A stretch of DNA of 61,067 bases. It comes from Haliscomenobacter sp. (GTDB lineage Bacteria; Bacteroidota; Bacteroidia; Chitinophagales; Saprospiraceae). Location: positions 1 to 61,067 of the forward strand of contig NZ_JADKCX010000043.1 of the NCBI RefSeq assembly GCF_016718685.1, given 5' to 3'. Both the position numbers and the translations under genes were made by a program. This document shows positions 37,839 to 46,232 of the stretch, in pieces; within the stretch, counting starts at the first letter, position 1; each line of letters begins with the position of its first letter. A model generated the notes under the pieces. It was given only the letters and a program-made list of their open reading frames with translations. It did not search any database and was not told the DNA's origin.

Positions 37839-38314
37839 GTGGAAAACAAAGAAATCCTCTATTATCTAGATTTAGGAGAAAACCCTGCTCCTTTATTCCT
37901 GCGTAGGATTGCACTAGGCCTTGCCATTGTCCTAATCCCACTAGGAATATACATCCTGGTTGATGGCATTATTGAAGGCCGTAGTGTTTGGAGAATCATA
38001 ACCAGTATGATCCATTTCTCACCGTGATTGTATTGGGGTGGCATTTGCACCGTGAGCGATTCGCCCCCATCGGTGAAGCATTTGTACGCATTACCTCCGA
38101 CGCTATTGAATTTCGCAATATGGATCAAAAAGAAACTACCCATATCCCACTGAATCAAATTGCCGCCAATGATCGAAACTGGCAAAGGGTTGGAATCAAG
38201 GCAAAAGATCAACCCTGGTTGCACATTATTGCTCCCAGCCGGACTAAAGCCAAACTCATTATTGAACACCTCCAAAAGGCCATCCACGTAACGACTATTT
38301 CGAGTGTCGAGTGA
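37839..38314 (+). CDS. Small membrane protein with PH-like C-terminal domain, copy 2 (frameshifted)
   Basis: About 157 residues. A GTG at 37839 is the likely start (VENKEILYYLDLGENPAPLF), paralleling YLDLGLNPIG of copy 1. Two hydrophobic segments follow (IALGLAIVLIPLGIYILV and a second interrupted near 38000-38025). The soluble part FVRITSDAIEFRNMDQKETT, HIPLNQIAANDR and AKLIIEHLQKAI mirrors copy 1. One base is missing around 38000-38025, so the two halves lie in different frames. Tandem duplication is evident from order and motifs. Function unknown. Confidence 0.5.
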
Positions 38315-38343
38315 CCAACCACATACTTTTCACTTTTCGCTTT

Positions 38344-38987
38344 TCACTCATTCAGCCCTTCCACAAAAGGCACAAACCGAAACGGTCCTAGCGGTTCTTC
38401 TTCGAATAAATTCTCCGCAATCCGCCGTACCCGAACCATCGTCTGCTCCTCCTCCCCTACCGGAATCACCATTACGCCTCCGACGGCCAACTGTTCACGC
38501 AGGGCTTCCGGGATGTAAGGTGCACCAGCGGTAACAATGATCCGATCAAACGGAGCATATTCGGGCAAACCTTTGTAGCCATCGCGGTAAAACAAGCGAA
38601 TTTGGGGGTAACCCATACTGGGCAACAGTGTTTTGCGCGTTCGTACAAATCTTTTTGCCGTTCAATGCTATACACCCTAGCGCCTAGTTGAGCCAGAATA
38701 CAAGCCTGATAGCCCGATCCCGTACCTACTTCCAGGGTTTTGTGGCGTTTTTCCACTTCCAATAATTCGGTCATGTACGCCACTGTGTAAGGCTGTGAGA
38801 TGGTCTGTTCGTTGCCAATCGGAAAAGCCTTGTCCTGATAGGCGTGGTCTTCAAAAGCTTTGTCCAAAAAAAAATGCCGTGGCAGGGTGCCAACGGCCTC
38901 CAGCACCTTTTCATCCCTGATGCCCCGTTTGCGTAGGCCTTCCACCAAGCGGCGGCGCATGCCTTTGTGTCGATACGTATCTTCCAT
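38344..38987 (-). CDS. pcm: Protein-L-isoaspartate O-methyltransferase (frameshifted)
   Basis: About 214 residues when corrected, the family length. It uses S-adenosylmethionine to methylate isoaspartyl residues in damaged proteins in the cytoplasm. The N-terminal part has LPRHFFLDKAFEDHAYQDKA, FPIGNEQTISQPYTVAYMTE and motif I LEVGTGSGYQACILAQLGA with VYSIERQ. The frame slips at YERAK near 38640 because an A run has four instead of five bases. The other frame continues TLLPSMGYPQIRLFYRDGYK, PFDRIIVTAGAPYIPEAL, QLAVGGVMVIPVG. Both halves are conserved, so a sequencing error is likely. The next gene upstream on the same strand order is unrelated; spacing is short (3 nt from 38990). Confidence 0.85.
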
Positions 38988-38989
38988 AA

Positions 38990-39442
38990 CTAATCCTTCA
39001 ACATCGGGATATGGGGTATTCCATCTTCCAAATAGCCCTCACCACATTGTACAAAACCTAAAGATTCATAAAATTTTTTCAAATACTCCTGCGCGCCGAT
39101 CTTGATGGGCTGTTGGCCAAATTTTTCGTAAAGCTGGGCAATGCTGTATTCCATCAAGGCTCGCCCCCAACCTCCGCCCCGCGAAGCAGCAGAGGTAACC
39201 ACCCGACCAATCGAAGCATACTCAGGGTAGGCCATACCTCTGTCCAACAACCGGGTGTAGGCGTGTAATTTGCCTGCGGCGTCATACCCAAAACAGTGGT
39301 AGGCTTCCTGGTCTTTTCCATCGGCATCCAAAAAAGCACAGTTTTGCTCCACTACAAAAATCTCCTGACGCAAAACCATACTATCGTACAGTTCTTTCAG
39401 GGTCAATTTATCAAAAAATACACAGGTAAAAGTCAGTTTCAT
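38990..39442 (-). CDS. ElaA-like GNAT N-acetyltransferase
   Basis: 150 residues from ATG 39442. It overlaps the stop of the diacylglycerol-kinase gene as ATGA, a sign of translational coupling. It resembles ElaA-type GNAT acetyltransferases: LTLKELYDSMVLRQEIFVVE, QNCAFLDADGKDQEAYHCFG, ASIGRVVTSAASRGGGWGRA (acetyl-CoA-binding loop, with RGGGWGRAL in place of the usual RGxGxGxxL), IAQLYEKFG, KKFYESLGF. It transfers acetyl from acetyl-CoA to an unknown acceptor in the cytoplasm. The extra N-terminal residues of the longer frame lie inside the upstream gene and are not used. Confidence 0.85.
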   Translation of the reverse strand: MKLTFTCVFFDKLTLKELYDSMVLRQEIFVVEQNCAFLDADGKDQEAYHCFGYDAAGKLHAYTRLLDRGMAYPEYASIGRVVTSAASRGGGWGRALMEYSIAQLYEKFGQQPIKIGAQEYLKKFYESLGFVQCGEGYLEDGIPHIPMLKD

Positions 39443-39834
39443 AAAATGATGGCTGCAATTTTTGGTCCAAAAATCAAAATCCCCACTCCAATCGCGGCAA
39501 AAGCAGTGATCAATACTGCTCCGGCGGCGACATCCTTGGTTTTGCCCGCAAGCTCGTGGTAATCGGGCGAAACCAGATCGGTCAAAAACTCCAGCGCCGT
39601 ATTGAATCCTTCGGCGGCCAGCACACTGCCAATCGTCAAGGCAAGAATGGCCCACTCCAAAGCGGACACGTTCAGGTACAAACCTGCCCCTATTACCCCC
39701 GCCGCGGCCAGCAAATGGAAGCGGGCATTGGCCTGCGTTTTCATCAACAGGGCAATCCCATGAAAGGCATACCTGAAACTAGCGACGTTTTTTTTTAGCA
39801 TAACTGATAAATTATTTTGTTTCTGTCCCTCCAT
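39439..39834 (-). CDS. dgkA: Diacylglycerol/undecaprenol kinase family protein
   Basis: About 131 residues from ATG 39834 (alternative ATG 39801). It is an integral membrane protein of the DgkA family, which phosphorylates diacylglycerol or undecaprenol with ATP. The family core is visible: ASFRYAFHGIALLMKTQANA, RFHLLAAAGVIGAGLYL, WAILALTIGSVLAAEGFNTA and LEFLTDLV with the conserved E and N/D residues, then DVAAGAVLITAFAAIGVGIL. Three membrane helices are expected. The stop overlaps the next start as ATGA. The Gfo/Idh/MocA gene starts divergently 83 bp away. Confidence 0.85.
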   Translation of the reverse strand: MEGQKQNNLSVMLKKNVASFRYAFHGIALLMKTQANARFHLLAAAGVIGAGLYLNVSALEWAILALTIGSVLAAEGFNTALEFLTDLVSPDYHELAGKTKDVAAGAVLITAFAAIGVGILIFGPKIAAIIL

Positions 39835-39917
39835 ACTTAATTTTCTTTGGAATACTGTCGGCTTATTCCTATTTTCCCGCTCGTAAAGTACAAGCACTAG
39901 TTTGAAAATTTTCATTC

Positions 39918-41126
39918 ATGAAAACCCACAAGATTTGCATGTTGGGTACCGGGCTAATCGGTACTTTTTATACCATGACTTTGCACAACCTGCGCGGACG
40001 AGACCGGGTGCACGCCATTTACTCCCGCAGCCAGGAACGCGCCGACAAGTTCGCGAAAGAATGGGGAATTCCCAACACTTACACCGATCTTGACGCCGCG
40101 ATTCGTGATCCTGAGGTCGATGTAGTCGTAATTGGCCTTCCCAACAACCAACATTTGGAGGCGGTTCGACTTTGTGCGGCGGCAGGAAAGGCCATTTTGT
40201 GTACCAAACCGCTGGGGCGTACCGCCGCCGAGGCCAAAGAAATGCTGGAGATCGTCGAGAAAGCGGGCATCTTTCATGGATACCTCGAAGACCTGGCGTA
40301 TACCCCCAAAACCTTAAAATCACTGGCATCGGTAAAAAATGGTGCACTGGGCCGCATCCTTTGGGCGCGTTCCCGCGAAGCCCACCCTGGCCCACACAGC
40401 GATTGGTTTTGGAACAAAGAGATGGCCGGAGGCGGTGCCATTGTTGATTTGGGCTGCCATTGCATCGAAATTGCCCGCAATTTTATTGGCAAAGAGGTGC
40501 GGCCCCTGGAAGTCATGTGTTGGGCAGCCACCCAGGTCAAACCCATCGATGCCGAAGACAGTGCGATTGGTTTGGTCAAATACGCCAATGGCGCCATCGG
40601 GCAGTTTGAAGTGAGCTGGAATTATCGCGGCGGAATGGACCTGCGCGACGAAGTAGCTGGCACGGAAGGTAACATCCGCCTGGATCATTTCTTACGCACG
40701 GGTTTTGAATTGTTTACCAGCGTAGGACTAGGCGGTTACGTCGCCGAAAAAGCCGAGAGTGAAACGGGATGGCTTTTCCCCGTAGGGGATGAAGTACACG
40801 AGTTGGGCTATCCCAATATGTTTGTCGACATGTTTAACGCCATGGAAAATGGTAGCGCTCCGATGGAGTCCTTTTACGATGGTTACGTGGTGAACGCCAT
40901 CATCGATGCGTGTTATAAATCGGCCAAGACCAAACAATGGGAACCCGTGCAACTCGAGGTCTGGCGGGGCTCCAACGACATCGATGAAAACCAGGTATTC
41001 GAATCCTACGATGAGGAGCACTACCTCATCAAAACCGAAATTTTGCCGGATGAACGCAAAAAAATCATCCTCAAGCACAAAACAAGCGGAGAACTCAGTC
41101 AAAAAGTAATTGATAAAGCAGAATAA
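39918..41126 (+). CDS. Gfo/Idh/MocA-family oxidoreductase
   Basis: 402 residues. NAD(P)-dependent sugar or polyol dehydrogenase family. The Rossmann motif CMLGTGLIGTFYTM, SRSQERADKFAKEWG, DVVVIGLPNNQHLE and the catalytic-lysine segment CTKPLG (K97) are present. The C-terminal half has EMAGGGAIVDLGCHCIEIAR with the usual GG..D.G.H signature and ANGAIGQFEVSW. The gene runs 64 bp ahead of a ROK-family kinase, a pairing that suggests a small catabolic unit for a carbohydrate. The substrate cannot be read from the sequence. An inverted repeat (41122-41131/41167-41176) spans its stop codon. Confidence 0.9.
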   Translation: MKTHKICMLGTGLIGTFYTMTLHNLRGRDRVHAIYSRSQERADKFAKEWGIPNTYTDLDAAIRDPEVDVVVIGLPNNQHLEAVRLCAAAGKAILCTKPLGRTAAEAKEMLEIVEKAGIFHGYLEDLAYTPKTLKSLASVKNGALGRILWARSREAHPGPHSDWFWNKEMAGGGAIVDLGCHCIEIARNFIGKEVRPLEVMCWAATQVKPIDAEDSAIGLVKYANGAIGQFEVSWNYRGGMDLRDEVAGTEGNIRLDHFLRTGFELFTSVGLGGYVAEKAESETGWLFPVGDEVHELGYPNMFVDMFNAMENGSAPMESFYDGYVVNAIIDACYKSAKTKQWEPVQLEVWRGSNDIDENQVFESYDEEHYLIKTEILPDERKKIILKHKTSGELSQKVIDKAE

Positions 41127-41190
41127 CCAGTTTCAAGTCAATAGACTTGTTGTTTGATGAACGATTACTGGTTATTGAAAAAAATGCACC

Positions 41191-42092
41191 ATGTTGGCAA
41201 TTGGAATGGATCTGGGCGGTACTGCGGTAAAAGCAGTCGTCATTGACCACTACGGAAATGTGCTAAAGACGATGTCCAAACCCCTTGGACAACACGCGAC
41301 CTCCATCGATGAATGGAATTGGAAAGGCGTTGTAAAATCAGTTGCGGCAGACCTGATGGAAGAATTCAAAGGGCGCATCACCGCCATGGGGATGTCGGCC
41401 CCGGGCATTTGTAACGAAGAAAATACGGCCATTTATTCCATGCCCGGACGCTTTTACGGGCTGGAAAAATTCATCTGGTCGGATTACCTCGACCACGAGA
41501 CCTGGATCCTCAACGATGCCCATAGCGCCCTGATGGCCGAAGCCCAGTTTGGCGCGGCCAAAGGCTACAAACACGCCATCCTGCTCACCCTGGGTACCGG
41601 AGTTGGCGGCGGCATCATCATCGACGGAAAATTGTTGCAAGGCCGCAACATGATGGCCGGGCACCTCGGACACATTACGGTAGATGCCGACAATCCCGAA
41701 CTGGACATCTTCAAAATTCCGGGCAGCATCGAAGACCATATCGGCAATGCCACCATCGAAAAACGCACCTACAACCGCTACCAAGCAACCCATGAACTGG
41801 AGGCCGCCTATCGCGCTGGCGATCCGGTGGCTACCTACGTCTGGCTGAGTTCGGTGCGCAAGTTGTCCATCGCCATGTGCTCTTTGATCAATGCGCTTTC
41901 GCCAGAGGTGTTTGTCCTCGGCGGCGGCATCGCCCAGGCGGGTGACTCCCTGATGAAGCCTTTGGCTGCGTTTATGGAAATTCACGAATGGCGCCCGCGT
42001 GGTGAAGGAGTTCCTGTATTGTTAGCCCACCACGGGGAACACGCGGGGCGATTGGGGCAGCGGCGTTTGCGATTCGGCAGAGCACGAAATAG
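41191..42092 (+). CDS. ROK-family sugar kinase-like protein (frameshift near 3' end)
   Basis: About 300 residues. The ATP-binding motif MDLGGTAVKAVVIDHYGN, the MSAPGICNEEN segment, ILNDAHSALMAEAQFG, LLTLGTGVGGGIIIDG and a final VFVLGGGIAQAG place it in the ROK family, phosphorylating hexoses or acting as a kinase-like regulator. No Cys-rich zinc signature is present: after AGHLGHITVD it reads ADNPELDIFKIPGSIEDHIG. A missing G near 42045 (four instead of five) shifts the end. In the corrected frame it reads AGAIGAAAFAIRQSTK and stops at 42090-42092. The uncorrected frame would run on to 42168 through the inverted repeat. It pairs with the dehydrogenase upstream. Confidence 0.85.
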
Positions 42093-42187
42093 GGTTTTAG
42101 AGTTTTATGTTTTAAGTTGCACGCAATCTTTCCGACATGTGCAGAATTGTGTGCAACTTAAAACTTAAAGCATAAAACCCTAAAACC
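42091..42187. terminator. Inverted repeat between convergent genes, likely bidirectional terminator
   Basis: AGGGTTTTAGAGTTTTATGT ... TTAAGTTGCAC (42091-42121) and GTGCAACTTAAAACTTAAAG ... AACCCTAAAACCT (42151-42187) are complementary with slippage. They lie between the ROK kinase and the convergent lamin-tail gene. The stem is long and AT-rich. Confidence 0.55.
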
Positions 42188-44786
42188 TCCCCGCCAGCAC
42201 ACAAGTCAGTTTCTGCAAGGATTTATTCCCTTTCGGTTCAAACAATTCGATCCAAACAACATACACCCCAACTCGCGCCTTCAATAGTTCATCCGTAGTG
42301 CCATCCCATTTGAGGATACCTTCGGCGGCCAAAGCTTCGTTTCGGGCCAGGCGTTTTACCTGCCGTCCGTTGACGTCAAAAACGATGATGTTCGCCAGAT
42401 ACCCGGGGGCATTCGTTTGGTAGGGCAAAAGCAACACATCCTGAAAGCCGTCCCCATCGGGCGAAAATTTGGCTTCGTCGATGCGGAAAACCGCTTCGCC
42501 CTCCGGCGCTCCAGGTCTGAAAATTTGCGAATTGGTGTAGCCCGGTGTGGCCGAACCCGCGGTGGTCGCTGCCGAATGCCAGTTGCCCACTGCGTTGGTG
42601 GGCAATTCAAAACTCAATCGTTCCAAAGAGACCCCTTCCTCGTCATCCAACAAGGGGCTGTGCAAGTCCTTGCTGTAGTTGAAGGAATCCAGGGAAATGC
42701 CATTGTACGCCACGGTGATGTTCCCTTCACTGTCTTCCAGAGTAGGCAAGGTGTTTCTGAGCAAAGCAGCAGGATCCTTGATCAGGTAACGCTGCTGCAC
42801 ATCGGTGGTCGATTCGGCAATGGCCACGTAGCGACCAGGAGCAAGCAAGTAGTCACTATTGACCACGCTCTGAATACTGCCGGTTGTTTTTTGCCGATTG
42901 ATCAGAACAAGGCCCCGCAGGTTGATCAACTTCAGCGATTTGTTGTACAATTCCACAAAATCAGAACCACCCGATTGAGGGTTGAACAATACCTCGTTGA
43001 CAATCAAATCCCCACTGATGGCGGGCTCGGGTAAGCCAGTCAAAATTTGTTGACTACTGGTTTGGGCATTGCCCAAACAATCGCGTATCCCTGCGGCCAG
43101 GGTTAGAGTATAGGCCTTTGCATTTTGCAGCGGGGTTGCCAAAGTCAAGGTCACGGAAGTTTTATTGGGTTGTATAACCACATCCAAAACGGCAATACCA
43201 TCCGTAATCGCGTAATACCGCAAGTCTTCAGCCGTGGTTTGGTCCAGGGGTTCATCAAAAGTTAGCAAGAGTTCCTGCGCATTGCGGGAAACGGCGGTGA
43301 ACAGCCGGGGGCCACTGCGGTCGGTGATTTGGTTGTTGATGGAATTGAGTCGCCCGGGGGTGCCCCCAGTAGGATCAACACTCGCACGCCAATTACCCGG
43401 GCAATCAGCGGTGGCATTGGCATTGATGAGTTCCAGCGCCCAACCGCCTTGGGCTTTGTCTTCGTCACGGTACCAATCATCGGTGTAATTGACCACACAC
43501 AAGATCAAGCCTTCAGTAGTGCGGAGACTCAAATCGTCGCCAGCGTTGGTCAATGCAGGAAAACTGGAAAGACCGATTGTAGCACCAAAAGCCCGAAAAC
43601 CCGCCGCATTTTCTGTCGCACACAATATATAATAGGTGTTGGGTAAAAAAAGTCCGCTGCCCAGTCCCACTGGCGTACCTCCGTTGGAAATTTGCAAGGT
43701 TTCCAAGGCAATGACTTTGTCACTTTTGTTCCACAATTCCAGGTACTCTACGGCGGGTATTTTACCCAATGAGGGAGTAGGATCGGCCATGATTTCGCTG
43801 ATCAGGATATCCCCTTCAGCAGCTTTGCTGGTTTCGATATAGGTAAATTTGCTGCGTTGCAATCCGGCCACATTGCCAAAAACATCGCGTATTCCGGTTA
43901 CCGAGCAGGTGTATTCAGCTAAATTCTGTAAGTTATTGCTGAGATTTAACCGTACGTTACTGGAGTTATTGGCCTCCGGCAGCGCCGAAAGAATGGTCCC
44001 AACGGAAGGACTAAGGTCATAAACTTCCGTCTTCCTGGCCGTTACTGCATCGAGTGGCTCGTTGAACCGCAACAGGATACTTTGTGCCGAAATGGCTTCC
44101 AGCCCCAATAATGCAGGTGGGGTACGATCCAAGGACAGCGGATTGATCAACACATCATCCAGCGAAAAAGACTTGTTACGCGTGGCCGTGTACCGACATA
44201 CCCATCCAAAATGAGTTCCTCCAAAATAAGTCCGATCGATCGCAGTACCTTCGTTTACAAAGCTGCGACCACCTCCATAATCCGCTTCCAGGGTCCACAA
44301 ACCACTGCTATCCCGACTTACCCTGACCCGTACATTTACAGTAGGCGTACCAACCCCACCCGAGCGGCCATTCAAAAAAGCCAGCACTTTGTCACCATCC
44401 TGGCGGAACAATTGCAGGGCATCTACATCTTGATTGACCCCGCCGATCTGTACAAAATACCCATTGAGCGGCATACTTAAATCTGCCTGGCTGGCGGTCA
44501 AATACACTTTGGCCAAATTGGTTGGAGAAGGTGAAAAATCCAATTTTATCAAAAACTCCCAGGAGGTTGTTGTATCTCGTCCCGTTGGCGCTGGCAAGGC
44601 CAGGTAAGCTTGATTGCTGGACCCGGGTGTGTTGTCCATCAGTTGTAAAGCGCCATTGACTACGGCAAATTTACTACTGTCCCCACGCCAACCCTGGAAG
44701 TTGCCTGCAGAGAAGTCTACCTGCAGTTGCGCGTATAATAAATGAGCCCAACAGCACAGAATCGGAAAAATTATTGCGGTTTTCAT
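42180..44786 (-). CDS. Secreted lamin-tail-domain surface protein
   Basis: 868 residues from ATG 44786 with signal peptide MKTAIIFPILCCWAHLLYAQ. It has a concanavalin-like N-terminal region (VDFSAGNFQGWRGDSSKFAV). SbsA/Big_5-type Ig domains follow: DRTPPALLGLEAISAQSIL, LRFNEPLD and the parallel DRSGPRLFTAVSRNAQELLL, TFDEPLD. Two lamin-tail domains are present (ILISEIMADPTPSLGKIPAV, EYLELWNKSD and LIVNEVLFNPQSGGSDFVEL, YNKS). The C-terminal FlgD/CHU_C-like region reads FSPDGDGFQDVLLLPYQ and IIVFDVNGRQVKRL, typical of T9SS clients or gliding-type secreted proteins. Likely extracellular, perhaps nuclease- or adhesion-related. No catalytic motif was seen. Confidence 0.85.
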   Translation of the reverse strand: MKTAIIFPILCCWAHLLYAQLQVDFSAGNFQGWRGDSSKFAVVNGALQLMDNTPGSSNQAYLALPAPTGRDTTTSWEFLIKLDFSPSPTNLAKVYLTASQADLSMPLNGYFVQIGGVNQDVDALQLFRQDGDKVLAFLNGRSGGVGTPTVNVRVRVSRDSSGLWTLEADYGGGRSFVNEGTAIDRTYFGGTHFGWVCRYTATRNKSFSLDDVLINPLSLDRTPPALLGLEAISAQSILLRFNEPLDAVTARKTEVYDLSPSVGTILSALPEANNSSNVRLNLSNNLQNLAEYTCSVTGIRDVFGNVAGLQRSKFTYIETSKAAEGDILISEIMADPTPSLGKIPAVEYLELWNKSDKVIALETLQISNGGTPVGLGSGLFLPNTYYILCATENAAGFRAFGATIGLSSFPALTNAGDDLSLRTTEGLILCVVNYTDDWYRDEDKAQGGWALELINANATADCPGNWRASVDPTGGTPGRLNSINNQITDRSGPRLFTAVSRNAQELLLTFDEPLDQTTAEDLRYYAITDGIAVLDVVIQPNKTSVTLTLATPLQNAKAYTLTLAAGIRDCLGNAQTSSQQILTGLPEPAISGDLIVNEVLFNPQSGGSDFVELYNKSLKLINLRGLVLINRQKTTGSIQSVVNSDYLLAPGRYVAIAESTTDVQQRYLIKDPAALLRNTLPTLEDSEGNITVAYNGISLDSFNYSKDLHSPLLDDEEGVSLERLSFELPTNAVGNWHSAATTAGSATPGYTNSQIFRPGAPEGEAVFRIDEAKFSPDGDGFQDVLLLPYQTNAPGYLANIIVFDVNGRQVKRLARNEALAAEGILKWDGTTDELLKARVGVYVVWIELFEPKGNKSLQKLTCVLAGRF

Positions 44787-44981
44787 GTATTCAAAGGTAG
44801 CATTAAAGATACAATGCACTTATATTTGCCCACTGATAACAAATCACAGCGTTTGCGTGGAACGGAACCAAACTACAAAAATCGCAAGATTTCGAAAGTT
44901 AATTCTTTTCCCACGTTATATATGAGTGCTTAGCCGCCCTAGCCTGCACAATTTTTCCTCATTTTTTAAATGTTTTTGAAC

Positions 44982-45995
44982 ATGAGAGTAGCAGTAGTCG
45001 GTGTAACCGGAATGGTTGGTAATGTAATGATCAAAGTGTTGGAAGAGCATCAATTTCCAATCACGGAGTTCATTCCGGTTGCCTCGGAGCGGTCTGTAGG
45101 CAAGGAAGTTGTTTACAACGGCAGCAAATACGCAATCATTGGGATGGAAGCGGCAATAGCTGCTCGTCCGGATGTCGCCATTTTTTCAGCTGGTGGAGGA
45201 ACCTCATTGGAGTGGGCACCTAAGTTTGCTGAAGTAGGCACAACGGTGATCGACAATTCCTCGGCTTGGCGGATGGATCCATCAAAAAAACTGATTGTTC
45301 CAGAGATCAATGCGAACACGCTGACGGCCGATGACAAGATCATTGCTAACCCCAATTGCTCGACCATCCAAATGGTATTGGCACTGGCCCCCTTGCACCA
45401 AAAGTACGGCATCAAACGTATCGTTGTCTCAACTTACCAGTCCATTACCGGAACCGGGATGAAAGCAGTTAAGCAATACCAAATGGAGCGCAAAGGGTTC
45501 GAGGCAGATGAAATGGCTTATGCTTACCCAATTTTTGAAAACTGTATTCCCCATTGTGATTCCTTTCTGGAAAACGATTACACCAAAGAAGAAATGAAAT
45601 TGGTGAACGAAACCCGTAAAATTCTGGGCGACCAAAGCATTGCCATCACGTCAACAACGGTACGTGTGCCGGTTTTGGGTGGCCATAGTGAGTCGGTGAA
45701 TATCGAATTCAATCAGCCGTTTGAAGTTGCCGATGTCAAAAAACTGCTGAGTGAAACCCCGGGAATCGTGGTACAGGACAATCCGGCAAAAAATGAATAC
45801 CCGATGCCCATGTTGGCCAAAGACCATGATGAGGTTTTTGTAGGCCGCATTCGCCGTGACGAATCCATTGCCAATGGCCTGAACATGTGGATTGTAGCCG
45901 ATAACCTGCGCAAAGGTGCAGCAACCAACGCCGTACAAATTGCCAAATACCTGGCCGCCCATCATTTGATTGGGCAAACGGCGGTACCAGCGTAA
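44982..45995 (+). CDS. asd: Aspartate-semialdehyde dehydrogenase
   Basis: 337 residues from ATG 44982 (an ATG four codons earlier is possible). NADPH-dependent reduction of aspartyl phosphate to aspartate semialdehyde, leading to lysine, threonine and methionine. The motifs are RVAVVGVTGMVGNVMIKVLE, AIFSAGGGTSLEWA, the active-site C126 in NPNCSTIQ, STYQSITGTGMKA, RVPVLGGHSESV with the catalytic His, and VGRIRRD near the C-terminus. Length and motif order are normal. It stands alone, divergent from the lamin-tail gene. A possible -7 box, TATATTTG, lies at 44821-44828, but without a clear -33 element. Confidence 0.95.
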   Translation: MRVAVVGVTGMVGNVMIKVLEEHQFPITEFIPVASERSVGKEVVYNGSKYAIIGMEAAIAARPDVAIFSAGGGTSLEWAPKFAEVGTTVIDNSSAWRMDPSKKLIVPEINANTLTADDKIIANPNCSTIQMVLALAPLHQKYGIKRIVVSTYQSITGTGMKAVKQYQMERKGFEADEMAYAYPIFENCIPHCDSFLENDYTKEEMKLVNETRKILGDQSIAITSTTVRVPVLGGHSESVNIEFNQPFEVADVKKLLSETPGIVVQDNPAKNEYPMPMLAKDHDEVFVGRIRRDESIANGLNMWIVADNLRKGAATNAVQIAKYLAAHHLIGQTAVPA

Positions 45996-46000
45996 ATGAA

Positions 46001-46088
46001 TTTTGGAAAAGGCATTTCCCAACGGCCCTCGACCGCTCGACTTCGCTCGGCGACCAGCTCGACCGTTCGGGAAATGCCTTTTCCAAAA
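46001..46088. terminator. Perfect 20-bp inverted repeat with shared core (asd 3' hairpin)
   Basis: TTTTGGAAAAGGCATTTCCC (46001-46020) and its exact complement (46069-46088) enclose a 48-bp core. A further AACGG/CCGTT pairing lengthens the stem. The core CTCGACTTCGCTCGGCGACC resembles CTCGGCTCCGCTCGGCGACC in the element near 53620. It lies six bases after the asd stop and could end transcription. Confidence 0.65.
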
Positions 46089-46118
46089 TCGAATTAGGTA
46101 AATACTGAAAAAAATTGC

Positions 46119-46126
46119 TATTTTTG
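46119..46126 (+). promoter_or_regulatory. Possible -7 box (TATTTTTG) for the coiled-coil gene
   Basis: TATTTTTG fits the Bacteroidota -7 consensus TAnnTTTG and lies 107 bp before the coding start. No clear TTTG -33 element was found at the expected distance. Confidence 0.3.
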
Positions 46127-46232
46127 ATTAAATAAACGGAAACAGCAAACCGTTTTCTACGAACAATGTACATCATGAATATTCTAACAAAAGTTAGAAT
46201 ACATTGATAATCAGCAAATTTGTCACCAGTTT

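Noticed and set aside
39443..39655. Longer N-terminus of the ElaA-like protein
   Set aside because: It overlaps the diacylglycerol-kinase gene completely, has no family similarity, and the ATGA-coupled ATG fits better.
42093..42168. Extended C-terminus of the ROK kinase
   Set aside because: It arises from a one-base loss in a G run. The other frame gives a normal family end and stop at 42092, and the extension is inside the intergenic inverted repeat.
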